Shown: piece after piece, positions 11,690 through 22,664 of the stretch | How positions within the stretch are numbered: position 1 is the first letter of the stretch | Layout: each line of letters opens with the position of its first letter | Origin: Platerodrilus igneus | Taxonomy: Eukaryota; Arthropoda; Insecta; Coleoptera; Lycidae | NCBI GenBank assembly: GCA_036346225.1 | Contig: JARFIW010001215.1 | Span: forward strand, 4,850,501 to 4,914,500 | DNA: 64,000 nucleotides | Direction: 5' to 3' | Position numbers and translations under genes: made by a program | The notes under the pieces: model-generated | Databases searched by the model: none | What the model was told of the DNA's origin: nothing | The model's input: the letters and a program-made list of their open reading frames with translations, nothing else

Positions 11690-12291
11690 TTCCAGTTGCT
11701 AACAACGAAATTCTCAAGATTATCAATTCAATGAAATCAAACTCATTTGGTGTTGATAATATAAATCTGCAAATGTTAAGAATCGTATTACCATCCTGTA
11801 TAACAGCTGTTAGTCACATTATTAATTTCTGCCTGGATGCTGGAGTGTTTCCCAAACTATGGAAGAAATCAATCATAGTTCCACTGGCTAAAGTGCCTGT
11901 GGCAAAAGCTTTTAGCGATTTCCGGCTTATTAACATACTATCAACATTTAAGGTTCTCGAAAGAGTTGTGTATTTCCAAATTCTTAAGCATGTTGAATGT
12001 AACATGATTCTACCTGGTTCGCAATTCTGGATTCAGAGCTAAGCATAGTACAGCTACCTGTCTATCCAAGATCACTACCGACATGGCTACCAATACAGAT
12101 AACTCTGAAGTAACATTACTCTGTTTACTGGACTTCAGCAAGGCTTTTGAAGTTATTAACCATGATCTTCTTTTAGCTAAATTAACATATTATGTATGCA
12201 ACATGATTACAGTTCAGTGGTTTCTCAACTATCTTACGGGTAGAATGCAGATAGTTAGAATGAACAAGTGTGACTCTGAGTTTATAGCATT
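11690..12291 (+). pseudogene. CR1/Jockey-type non-LTR reverse transcriptase, 5' part (element a)
   Basis: Starts near VANNEIL and continues through FGVDNIN, FPKLWKKSIIVPL (RT domain 1-2 region) and LINILSTFKVLERVV, then shifts frame near 12025 into AKHSTATCLSKITTDM and LLCLLDFSKAFEVINHDLL, the motif A region with the first catalytic Asp. Typical of the CR1/Jockey superfamily. There is no endonuclease upstream, so this copy is 5' truncated. It is interrupted at 12292 by an LTR and resumes at 12899. Confidence 0.75.
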
Positions 12292-12295
12292 AACC

Positions 12296-12894
12296 TGTTA
12301 CATGGCGTGGACCGTATCAGTGGTGCCAGGCGTATCAGTGGCGCCCACGTTGGGCGCCACTGATACGGTCCACGTTTCACAATATTGCGCAATTGTATAT
12401 TATAGCATAATTACGCAGCAAATTGTATCAAATACCAAACACGTTTACAATGATACAATTCTTAATTTAAATAAAGCAATGTACTCACTTAAAACGCGCC
12501 TTGCAGTTAAATCTCAGGGCATCTCCTCGTTTTTTGGTGCGGGTCGGCTACACCATCGTTGATTCCAGATTTATTCTTCCTCCTCTTTTGTTTGTAGGGG
12601 AGCGGCAAAGATACAGGTAGAGGTAACGATAGAAGGTAGAGATATAGAGGAACCTACATCCTAAAAAAGGAAAAGACACAAAAACACAGCACAGGTAGCT
12701 GTTACCGGCTTGACGTCTCGTGGCTAATAATGTCGTGTCACACCGTGCACTTGCGCCACACTGCGAGCCTGCGTATTCTTTTGCGCCAACGCAACTGTCC
12801 AGGATGGCGAAAATTAACAAGTTTATTTTACAATATTGGCGGGAATTCACTCACACATTTAACAATTTACATTGCCAATTTTTGGCATGTAACA
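12296..12894. mobile_element. Solo LTR (family X, copy 1) with 4 bp target duplication
   Basis: 599 bases beginning TGTTACATG and ending CATGTAACA, canonical TG...CA with inverted ends. It is flanked by AACC at 12292-12295 and AACC at 12895-12898, and removing it rejoins the RT of element a. It has no internal genes, so it is a solo LTR left by recombination. Near its left end is a strong hairpin: a 14 bp perfect stem (GTATCAGTGGCGCC) with a 7-base loop, within a larger imperfect palindrome (about 12306-12372). Related LTRs are at 14506-15060 and about 60655-61085. Confidence 0.85.
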
Positions 12895-12898
12895 AACC

Positions 12899-14065
12899 TC
12901 TGGTGTAACTCGGGGCAACATCCATGGTTCTTTATTATTTACAATCTTTATGTCGGATTTGCCCTCATGTTTATCTCCAGACTGTAATATCCAAATGTAT
13001 GCAGATAGTACACAACTCTACATATCTGGTCCTCCTAATTTAACAAACTACATCATTCACAAAATGAATCACAATCTTAATTAAGTGCACAAATGGTCAA
13101 CATCCAGCGGCCTACTATTAAAACCCGAATGAAAGCATTGCAATGCATCGGCACGGCATCTAATTGTAAGAGATCTGAAGCTAATACTACCACTGACCTT
13201 CATATAAATAACATCACCATTAGATTGATTTGACCAAAAATCTAGGTGTTATATTAGATTCTCATCTCTCGTTTGAGAAACATATAAACAAAATTAGTAG
13301 TACTTCTTATTTCAAGATGAAATAGTTATTTCAGTTTAAGTTTGATCTCCGTCCTGAGATCAAATGGAAGCTTGTGGACAGTCTTATTCTGAGTCGATTG
13401 GACTACTGCTTCACAGCATACTATAAATTTCTGACCGGGCATCTAAAAAACAGATTGCTATTAGTTGAAAACATGCGCTTAAGATTTGCATTCAATATTG
13501 TCAAATATGAACACGTCAGAACGAAACATACTAAAATTTAACTATAGAGCAGAATTACTATTTGCTACACATGTATACATCAAGAAACATCAAATGCCAA
13601 GCTATTTATTTTCAATGTTACCTAAACGATCTACTGTTCATTCCCGCTGCATGAGTGAAGATAGACTTACTATACCAAGACATAAGTCATGCAAATTCGA
13701 AGGCTGCTTTGCTTTCCTCGCAGCAGAGCTGTATAACAAACATATTGCATCTTTCCAATCTAGTAGCGTGATAAAAGTTAAGTCTTTGATTAAACATACT
13801 TTGATAGCCACCCAGAAGGCAGAATTATTCAGCTAGGCTTCCATATAGTTCCATAACATTTCAAGGGCGTAACTGAAAACTATTTTCAATGAGTTAACTT
13901 ACTTTTTGGATGATTGCAGTGCCAACCTAGAAAAAAATTTGGTTCAACTTGCTTTTGTTTGTCTTTATTCTTTTTGAATTATGTATTTGTATTTATAGTA
14001 TGTATTCTTTGTCTGGGCATGCAATTATTATCCAATAAAATAAAATAAACAAATAAATAAATCTT
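12899..14065 (+). pseudogene. CR1/Jockey-type non-LTR element, 3' part and tail (element a)
   Basis: Resumes the RT with a degenerate GVPQGS-like segment (reads GVTRGNIHGSLLF) and the polymerase box as MYADSTQLYIS, where the normal ADD is ADS, so the active site is lost. Several stops and shifts follow. A 116-codon frame at 13486-13836 is the RT C-terminal region, ending in a 3' UTR. The element ends at about 14032-14065 in an AATAAAATAAACAAATAAAT-type A/T-rich tail, as expected for this class. Confidence 0.7.
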
Positions 14066-14505
14066 AATAAACGTAGATGTGGGTACTCAACGTATATTGC
14101 TTTTTGATCTGAGTTGCCTAAATCTAGTAGTATGGATTGTTACGTACAACGATACCTAATAAGATGCTAATATGAACGTAACATTTCAAAAGGTTACAAA
14201 GTCGAAACAAATGAATTCTACATATTATTGTAAAACACTTCAGATACTGTGAATTTATTATGGCAAACAAAATTTTTTTAACTCCACTATAATGTTAGCC
14301 AAAGCTTTATCCAATTGTATAATAAATTTAAAACACACACAGAGAAACTTGGAAGATGATTAGTGAAAACATGAATAGTAAAATCACTTACAATTATGCG
14401 ATACATATTGAAAGCTGCTCGACTGAAAAAATTGCTGATGAATTAAATTTCGATTCCGTAACTGAACATGAGAACCTTGTAAAAAACAATTCTACGAACT
14501 CAATG

Positions 14506-15060
14506 TTTTACAAAAATGTGCTACGATTGGCAACACTGATACTGTCCACGTTTCACAAAATTGCGCAATAGTTTATATTATGACATAATTACGTGGCAAA
14601 TTGTATCAAATACCAAACACGTTTACAATGATACAATTCTTATTTTAAAACGTAAATAAAGCAAAGTACTCACTTAAAACGCGCCTTGCAGTTTTATGTC
14701 AGGGCATCTGCTCGTTGTTGTTTGGTGTGGGTTGCGTCACACCATTGTTGAATCAGATTCTCTCGTCCCTCTTTCGTCGTTCGTAGGTAAGGCAAAAGGG
14801 ATAAAGGTAAAGGTACTCGTAGATAAAGATAAAAGGGAACTTACATCCTAAAAAAGAGAAAAGACACCACGACACAGGTAGACGTTACCTGCTTGACGTC
14901 TCGTGGCTAATAATGTCGTGTCACTCCGCGCACTTGCGCCACTCACTCCGCGCCTGCGCAACTGTCCGGGATGGCGGAAATTAACAAGTTTATTTTAAAA
15001 TAATAGCGGGAATTCAGTCACATATTTAAAAATGTACAATGTCAATTTTAGCATGTAACA
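14506..15060. mobile_element. LTR of family X, copy 2, with 4 bp target duplication
   Basis: About 555 bases homologous to the 12296-12894 LTR, ending GCATGTAACA. It is flanked by AATG at 14502-14505 and AATG at 15061-15064. The left end reads TTTTACA rather than TGTTACA, probably a point change. It lacks the long hairpin of copy 1, keeping only the right-hand part (ACTGATACTGTCCACG). Confidence 0.7.
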
Positions 15061-16428
15061 AATGATAACATTCCTGTTAATGTATTACTAATTCTTCGAA
15101 TTAATATTTTAAACGAATCTTGAATTGGGTGTTTTTCCAGCATGTCTTAAATATGTCACTGTGATACCAATACATAAGGAGGTACATATGAGTTAAACAG
15201 TTGTCGGCCGATATCATTGTTATTGACACTCACTAAGCTTATAGAAAAATTAGTTAAAACACCCTTCATATATTTTTGTAAACTTCATCAAATTATATCC
15301 TCTACTCGAGTTGGCTTCAGTGCGAATAAATCTACTGCCCACGCCATGTGTAACTTTCTGAAAATATATACCCATCGTTAAATCAAAAAGATACAGTTGA
15401 TATCACCAAAGCCTTTGATTGTGTTATTCATAAAATCTTACTATATAAAATGTGTTACATTCAACTTTTCATTCCTAAATATTTTCATTCGATTTACGAT
15501 GTTCTCAAATATTCCCACACTTCAACTTCGATATTTTGTACAAATATCTGTTAAAGGAGATGTCCCTCATCACGCATTATAATGTAATAACTTGATTTGT
15601 TCCTATAAAACTCATCCTAATACAACTGAAATAAAACTTGTTCAACACCCTAGAGAGTGTTATTAGTGTATTTAATTTAAGTCAAAGTACCTCAATCTAC
15701 CTTTATTGTTTGATATAACAGCAAATGTATTCGGTTATTAGCAGTCCTGTGAACCACTTTGCTCTTCGCATTTGTAGTTGGCATAGCATCTCTAAACTTT
15801 TATTTTTTTATATGTTATCGTGATTCGTGTGGGTCCTTACTTTATTTTGCGGTCCTTTCTGTTTCTGCCTGACCCGTGCATTTTACCGTTACAAATGGAA
15901 ATGTATGGAATTTAAGGAATTGCAAATAATTGGTTTTGTTCATATTTGAGTGGTAGAAACCAAGCCATTAGAATAATATCTAATAAAAAATAAAACTATC
16001 CAAAATTTAAAGCTAACGCTAGGAGTCCCACAAGGTTCGCTTTTAGATTCTGTCCTCTTCCTACTATACATATCAATGATTTTCCATTTGCCATTGCATT
16101 TGGAAATTGTACGTTATTTGCCGGCAAGTTTTAATTGGAAGGCTTCCACAAAGCAGAATCTAAAAAATAAAATAATCTGACATTACTTCGTATATCAGGA
16201 ATGGTGCATAATGAACAAAATTACAAAGTTTTACAAAAGCGTCTTACATATTTTCAAAAAAACTGGTGCATTTTGTGATATTACTCGTGATTTGACTTTA
16301 AATGTAGCTAAATCCACTAAATTTCTAGGCAGTAAAATGGATTGGACTGATCATGTACATATCATTGCTAAGAAATTGGCATCTGCATGTTATGCAATAA
16401 AAATTATTGCTAAGGAAGTCTTTATTGA

Positions 16429-16617
16429 ATTTTTCTTAATCTTCTTTGGGAAATAAACCACTCAAAGTTGTTAAAATCGTCTTTATTTACGTTGCGATCC
16501 ATGACCTAGGATCGTTGTCATTATTTTGACATGATTCTAGGTCATGGATCGAAACATAAATAAAGACGATTTTAACAACTTTGAATGGTTTATTTCCCAA
16601 AGAAGATTAAGAAAAAT
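16429..16617. repeat. 189 bp near-perfect palindrome (foldback element)
   Basis: Arms of about 85-90 bases are inverted copies with only a handful of mismatches (for example CACTC against CATTC and TTACGTTGCGATC against TTATGTTTCGATC). They meet at a short centre with TGTCA...TGACA. It interrupts the RT of element b. It is a snap-back MITE or a fold-back artefact; the mismatches between the arms favour a real element. Confidence 0.75.
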
Positions 16618-16971
16618 ACAAAACAAACCACAACAAACATACAGGAGGTATCTCTATTAAATGTTCCCTTAAAGTATATTATGCATTTATTTACTCTCGA
16701 TTAAGGAATGGAGTTTCGATTGAGAGTGCTGCTTCACTTGAAAATACGAATACAAAAGTGTGCAATTTGTATAATTACTCGAGCTCCTATACTGCAGACT
16801 GCTGTTTAAACAATTACATATACTTACTCTTTATTCATTTACATTTATGAAACGTTTATTTTATTCTTCAAAAACAGATATAAATAGACTATTTCCAATT
16901 AGACAGTCTGATGATATATACAAAGTAACTCCTGTTTCCACCCTAGTGTAAAAATCTTTCATATATATCTG

Positions 16972-18404
16972 TTTCGAATGGACCTGCACCACGAGAAGTT
17001 CTAGATTACTAGAACGGGTGGAACGGCTTGAGTGTTCCAATGAGCTAAAGAGCCGAACCAAAGGTTTTACCAAATTGGTGGTCTTGGGTGAGGAACCAGA
17101 CTAAGACAGGTCTCCTAAAGAGGACAGCGGCTCCTTTGGCACTTAGAGTGGCAGAGACCATAGGGGTCGGTATGGCATTCTAAGGCACACTACTGCGATA
17201 TGGAAAACAGCGGGAAACCGCCACATTACCTCCCAAGTACACAGCGTACTTAAATTGGAAGTAACATGATCGCATTCTATGGGGTAAAAGATTCCGGAGT
17301 TAAAGTAGTCTCCCATTCGAATTTCCGGGAGGGGACTACTTCACAGGATGTGATTGGAAAGTTCAGAAAAAGTCGGGAACATTTTGCGAGTCGGAGCGTG
17401 AAATGTCAGAAGTATGAAGCAAGTAGGCAAGCTAGAGAACTTGAAAATTGAAATGGATAGGTTAGCACTAGACATAGTAGGGTGGCTCGAGGCAGGGGAT
17501 TCTTACAGTGGAGACTTTAGGGTAATTCATACAAGATCAGAGGAAGGAAATTCGAGGGTGGGGATAGTTATGCAAAAAAAATAGGGCACTGTATAAAATT
17601 ACTTACAGAAGATCTAAAGCGTACTCATGGATAGATTAGAATCGAAACCGGTAAACACAGTAATAATACAAGTATACATTCAAACCTCTAGCTACAGTGA
17701 TGAAGAGGTAGAAGCAATCTACAAAGATATTGAAGACATACTAAGATGCGTAAAAGGACATGAAAATTTAATAATTACAGATTTTAATGCAGTGGTAGGT
17801 GGTGGTAGGGAAGGGACGGTAGCAGGTTTATTTGGTTTAGGCATGAGAAACGACAGGAGAAATAGGCTGGTAGAATTTTGCGACAAGAACAATTTAATCA
17901 TCACAAACACATTATTTCAACATTATGCTAGAAGATGATACACGTGAAAGATGCCGGAGATACGGGTAGATATCAAATAGATTACATTCTCGTTAGACAA
18001 CAGTTTAGAAATCAAGTAAAAACTGTAGAAGCTACTCAAAAGCAGATATAGACACTGACTAAAACATCGTAATTATGAAGGCCACTCTTAAATTTAAAAA
18101 TTTGAAAAAAAGGAACAGAAAAAGGCACTTTGACTTTGAGAAACTACAAGATAAAGATATCTGCGAAAGATTTGAAAAAAAGTCAAATGAATTGCTGAAA
18201 GATATCGAGAAAATTTCTGATACTAAGGAAGTAGAAACGGAATGGAATAACATTAAATCCAGCTTAGACATGGCAGCCAGAGATATTCTGGGGTATACAC
18301 AAAAAGAAAATAAGAAACCATGGATAACAAAGGATATCCTGAATTTAATAGAAGAAAGACAAAAATACAAAAATAGATCAGACGAAACAGGAAAACAGAG
18401 GTAC
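16972..18404 (+). pseudogene. RTE-clade element RTE-A, 5' part (leader and endonuclease)
   Basis: Begins with the same leader as RTE-B (TTCGAATGGACCTGCACC) and runs into the apurinic-like endonuclease. Visible are VNTVIIQVY, the LIIT-DFNAVV motif (one Gly lost relative to RTE-B's GDFNAVV) and FCDKNNLIITNTLF, with frame breaks near 17452, 17580 and 17940. The coding sequence is interrupted at 18404 by the BEL element and resumes at 34020, where the ATAAAATGGGAAA segment aligns with 27444 in RTE-B. Confidence 0.8.
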
Positions 18405-18700
18405 TGTTAAGTACTTTATATTTAACTTGCAATTGAATATTTTTATATTGTGCAAATTTTCTATGATCAACTGTACCGTCTACAACCCTACTTTGAATGG
18501 TAACGCAACAACCCTCGCGTCCAGAAAGACAGTATTGCATCAGCACTGAAAAGTGATGGTTGTGTGCTAGTAAGCATGACACGCTTTACAATTTTGTACT
18601 CGTATGTTTTATACTAAAAACAAATAAAAAGTTTAATATACAGTTTGCTATGTACAAGTGTTTTAATTAACATTTATCACTATCAAAGGCAATTCAAAGA
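18405..18700 (+). repeat. BEL/Pao 5' LTR
   Basis: Starts TGTTAAGTAC, ends ...CAATTCAAAGA, where the 3' LTR homology stops. It contains an AATAAA at about 18626. The next bases, TGGCCTTCTCACCGG at 18701, are placed where a tRNA primer-binding site is expected. Confidence 0.85.
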
Positions 18701-19314
18701 TGGCCTTCTCACCGGATGTGAATCAGCAATAACAATCCTTCACATTCTTTAGAATTTACGTACAACACACTGGCATACGTGGAATGGAAAGTTTGAGTAG
18801 CGTGAGGAACAATATCGATCGGTAAATTGTTTCTGAACGCTGCAGGTATCAACCCTCATATTATCCCAATGCCAACAAAACTGTAAGTGTTTACATTTTT
18901 TGTACCCAAGCTCAAATTTATGTGTGTTTAAATGTATTGTTTTCAATGTTATTGAATTTAAATGGGCTCTAAAAATATTAATTTCGGGCATAAACTGAAG
19001 TGCAAAATAATGAAATTGTTTTCAGTGATGCTTAATGCTTTTAAAATTTATTGTGTTTGATGAAAAAACAACTTTAAAAATTTCGTTATGCTCGCTCTGT
19101 GTTCACAAATTTGAACAAATTACTCTCTCATTACAAGATACTTTTGCCAAGCTCTCAAATATTGTGTTTTGTTACTCAACTTCTCTCTCTTGATGCAAAA
19201 GTGGTTGTAATTTGATTCTGAATGCAAACGCTTCTCTCTTATTAGGGTGCAATTATAGCATATCTAAGCTCTTGGATTTAATAAATTAATTTTTTTCAAT
19301 TACTACTCTCAGCG
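18701..19314 (+). promoter_or_regulatory. BEL/Pao leader with presumptive primer-binding site
   Basis: Untranslated leader between the 5' LTR and the first gag ATG. The primer site is presumed to start at 18701 (TGGCCTTCTC); which tRNA it pairs with is not determined. Several CTCTC-rich motifs occur at 19090-19310. Confidence 0.5.
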
Positions 19315-20261
19315 ATGGCAACAGAAAACCAAACTCTTATAAGAAAACGGGCTGTGCTCAAACGAAAAGTAACAAATTTTCGAAAATACTTTGACGATTT
19401 ACATGCAAGTAGCTCTCTCACTGATACTCAAATATCCGAATTGCATAAACAGTTAGATGACTTTATGTGTTTGCCGAGCGCATTCGATGACATTCAAACT
19501 GAAATTGAAGCTAGCGCTGAAGATTTTGACAGAGAGCTTAATCAACGTGACTCTTTTGAAAACAATTATTACTCTTTGGTTGCGGAAACTGAAACTTTGT
19601 TAAGTCGTAACGTAAAAAAGCTCTCTTATGCGAATTCCTGTTCTAGCCGTAACCCCTCAATAGCCAATACCCCGCCAAGGCAATCGCCCGAACCACTCGA
19701 TTCTAATGGATCCAGTCCGAACAATGCACCCAAGTCAGAACATAGTTCCCCCTTTGTCCGATTACCAGTTCTGGAACTACCACGTTTTAATGGTGTATCT
19801 CAAACCTCATGGATAGAATTTCGAGATACTTTCGAAAGTCTAATTAATTCTAATACAAACCTCAGTGACATACAAAGGTATCACTATTTAAAATTCTCAT
19901 TAACTGAAAAGGCTGCTGATGTTCTCAGAACACAATCTTTCAGCGCCGATCATTACGGGACGGCCTGGAAAATGATATGCAAAAGATACAATGATTAACG
20001 AGGTCTTATCAGAAATCACGTCAACGTTCTATTCTCTTTAGAAAACGCTCAAAAGAATCCTCCATGCATATAAGGAAAATCATTGACAACACTCTAGAAC
20101 ATTTAAAATTCTTAAGCTACTTAGTACCTCCCGAAAAACTTGGTGAAGTCATCATAACACAAAATCTAGTATCGTTTTTAGACCCAATAACAAAACGTGA
20201 TTGGGAAACTAAAAAAAAAATGACGAATTACCGGCTTTATCCGAATTTATGTTATTTCTAG
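19315..20261 (+). pseudogene. BEL/Pao gag (DUF1759-like)
   Basis: ATG at 19315 opens a 227-codon frame with a charged N-terminal half (predicted coiled coil, residues about 10-90), a Ser/Pro-rich hinge (108-150) and the Pao gag core LPRFNGVSQTSWIEFRDTF at about residues 157-175. A TAA at 19996 replaces a sense codon within YND-RGLIRNHV, and a shift near 20050-20064 moves to MHIRKIIDNTLEHLKFL. The protein continues into the zinc-knuckle region from 20249. Confidence 0.8.
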
Positions 20262-21301
20262 AACAAAAAGCAAGCGTATTGGAAGCACTAGAAAGTGAAA
20301 ATAAATCCCAAATAAACAACACAGGTCGTGATCATAACCGTATTCTTAAATCTAAAAATACTAAATCCTTTGTAACTAATAACGCTCATTGTAACTACTG
20401 TAATGGTTCTCATTCAATATACACGTGCGAAAGCTTCAAATCTTTGAAGGTAGAAGACAGAATCTCTAAGACAAAAGCACTTAAGTTATGTTTGAATTGT
20501 CTTGCTCGTGGTCACATTGGAAAAGATTGTAAGTCCCAGTTTACATGCCGGACTTGCAAGTCTAAACACAATTCTTTGCTACACATTGGTGAATCTAAAC
20601 TTCGCTTTTCTGATGAAAGTGTTCCAAGCACTTCAAATGCTCCTCAAAAAAATCGTATTTCTACACTTGAAAAAAATGTTGCTCTTTCATCTTTGTTGAA
20701 TCATAACACTAATGTTTTTCTCTCAACCGCTACAGTTTCAATATTAGACATTGATGGAAAATTGCACGACGCCCGCTTACTGTTGGATTGTGGAAGTCAA
20801 AGCAACTTCATTACTAGCGAATTGTGTAGCAGGTTAAAGCTCCGACGTCACGACATTCAAATGAATGTCACTGGTTTGGCCAACTTTAACTCTGAAATTA
20901 AAGCAAAATGCAATGTTTCTTTAAAAGCAAAGCATAATTCTTACACTTTAAAAACTTCTTGTTTGGTGATATCCACAATTACTGGTAGCATTCCCAGTAC
21001 ATTAATTGACACGACTCATTTGGTGCTCCTACCCAATGTGAAATTGGCAGATCTCCATTTCAATCGCCCAGGTAAAATAGACTTATTGCTAGGTGCAAGT
21101 TGTTTTTACGACTTACTGTGTGTTGGACAAATCTCCTTACGCAAAGATCAAGCTAAACTTCAAAAAACTCTTTTTGGTTGGGTCGTCAGTGGCCCAATGT
21201 TGCTTTCAAATTCTATTTCAAATGTAGTTAGGTGCAATTTCTCTTCAGAGATTACACTTGTTCAAGATCAACTTGCAAAGTTTTGGAACACTGAAGAGTG
21301 A
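20249..21301 (+). CDS. BEL/Pao zinc knuckles and aspartic protease
   Basis: 350-codon frame. Residues about 48-115 hold Cys/His knuckles (CNYCNGSHSIYTC, then CLNCLARGHIGKDC and CRTCKSKH) that bind nucleic acid in this family. The protease active site reads LLLDCGSQSNFI near residue 178, followed by LLLGAS near 284 and FGWVVSGP near 308, typical of the Pao A17 peptidase. It is part of the larger gag-pol, not a separate gene; the start codon shown is only the first in frame. Confidence 0.75.
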   Translation: MLFLEQKASVLEALESENKSQINNTGRDHNRILKSKNTKSFVTNNAHCNYCNGSHSIYTCESFKSLKVEDRISKTKALKLCLNCLARGHIGKDCKSQFTCRTCKSKHNSLLHIGESKLRFSDESVPSTSNAPQKNRISTLEKNVALSSLLNHNTNVFLSTATVSILDIDGKLHDARLLLDCGSQSNFITSELCSRLKLRRHDIQMNVTGLANFNSEIKAKCNVSLKAKHNSYTLKTSCLVISTITGSIPSTLIDTTHLVLLPNVKLADLHFNRPGKIDLLLGASCFYDLLCVGQISLRKDQAKLQKTLFGWVVSGPMLLSNSISNVVRCNFSSEITLVQDQLAKFWNTEE

Positions 21302-21332
21302 TCTTTCAAGAAACCCATATCCATAGAAGAAA

Positions 21333-22431
21333 GTGAGTGTGAAAAGGCACTTTGTAGAAAATACGTACAGAAATTCCGATGGTCGTTTCGTTGTCACTAT
21401 TCCCACCAAGGAACCCCTCTCAAAATTAGGAGATTCTTATAATTTTGCTGTGCGATCCTTTTTTTCTCTCGAGAGGCATTTGAAGTCAAACGATTCTCTT
21501 CGCAATAGTTATTCTGATTTTATGGAAGAATATCAAACTCTCTCTCATATGTCTTTGGCCAAGACAGAAAATACTAACTCAGAAATTTCGTATTTTTTAC
21601 CTCACCATGCTGTTCTTCGAGAACAAAGTTACACAACTAAGCTTCGTGTTGTTTTAATGGTAGTGCTCCTTCAACTACCGGTTACTCGCTGAACGATCTT
21701 CAAATGGTCGAACCTGTAATTCAACGAGATTTACTCTCTATTTTGCTTAGTTTTCGCTCACATAGATATGCAATATCGGCCGACATTCAAAAAATGTATA
21801 GGCAGGTGCTCATTAAGCCTTCACAATGGCCTCTCTAACAAATATTATGGAGAAACAGTTCTAATGCAGAACTTCAAGCTTATAATTTAAAAACTGTTAC
21901 TTATGGTACGGCTTCAGCCTCATTTTTAGCAATTCGTTGTTTGCACGAATTGGGCATCGAATGCAAAGACACGCACCCAGAACTATCCACCATAATTATG
22001 GAAGATTTTTATGTGGACGATTTACTCACTGGGGCCAATTCTCTAGAAGATGCGCAAAAAATATGTGAAAACTTACCAAAAGTTCTCTCCTCTGGATGTT
22101 TTCTCTTAAAGAAATGGATGTCAAATGAGCCTCTTGTTTTGCAGAGCATTAATCCTTGCGATATGCATCCTGTTTTATGCAAATTGGCAACAAAAACCAC
22201 ACAAAAACTCTTGGTTTATATTGGTATTTTAAACACGACGATTTGGCATTCTTAATTTCCCCTTCTGAAAGTAAACGTATCACGAAAAGGTCAATCCTTT
22301 CAGAAATTGGTCAAATTTTTGACCCTCTCGGATTGCTGGGCCCATGTGTTATAATCCCTAAACTTTTACTTCAACAATTGTGGTTAAATAAAACTGGGTG
22401 GGATGAATCCGTATCTCTCGACCTACATAAA
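21333..22431 (+). pseudogene. BEL/Pao reverse transcriptase
   Basis: Starts with GRFVVTIPTKEPLSKLG, continues through FLPHHAVLRE and a frameshifted KLRVV segment near 21650, then YAISADIQKMYRQVLI (about 21760-21815, first catalytic Asp), and EDFYVDDLLTGA at about 22001-22035 with the catalytic YVDD. ILSEIGQIFDPLGLLGP follows in another frame. The last codon before the nested insertion is the Lys at 22429-22431. At least three shifts or stops occur. Confidence 0.8.
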
Positions 22432-22664
22432 GTAAGTAGGATTTATTGCATAACTCAATATAGGTTATTAAAGTATAAAACAAAATATTATACTATAAAG
22501 CAAATTATTAAAATACAGTTAATAATATAATTAGTTTTCATTTCTACAGCTTAAAATATATTTTTTTAAATTACTCTTGAATTTTCTTTGAGAAGGCTGA
22601 TTTGTAACTGATTTTGGTAATGTATTATATATCTTAACGCCATAATGAAATACATTTTTTGTGG

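Larger units (their letters stand above)
14356..16860 (+). pseudogene. Decayed CR1/Jockey-type non-LTR element (element b)
   Basis: 14356-14505 encodes the linker before RT (NNSTNSMF-like). After an LTR insertion it continues at 15065 with FELGVFPACLKYVTVIPIHK, a degenerate DTVDITKAFDCVIHKILLYKM (about 15390-15455), a NWFCSYLSGRNQAI segment (about 15930), LTLGVPQGSLLDSVLF in shifted frames (16010-16070) and LNVAKSTKFLGSKMDWTDHV (about 16300). A palindrome then splits it; beyond that LKVYYAFIYSRLRNGVS (about 16670-16725) is the usual RT C-terminal region. Many frame breaks; non-functional. Confidence 0.65.

Noticed and set aside
14356..14571. Small novel host protein
   Set aside because: Its motif and position match the region upstream of RT in a CR1/Jockey-type element, and its 3' end runs into an LTR.
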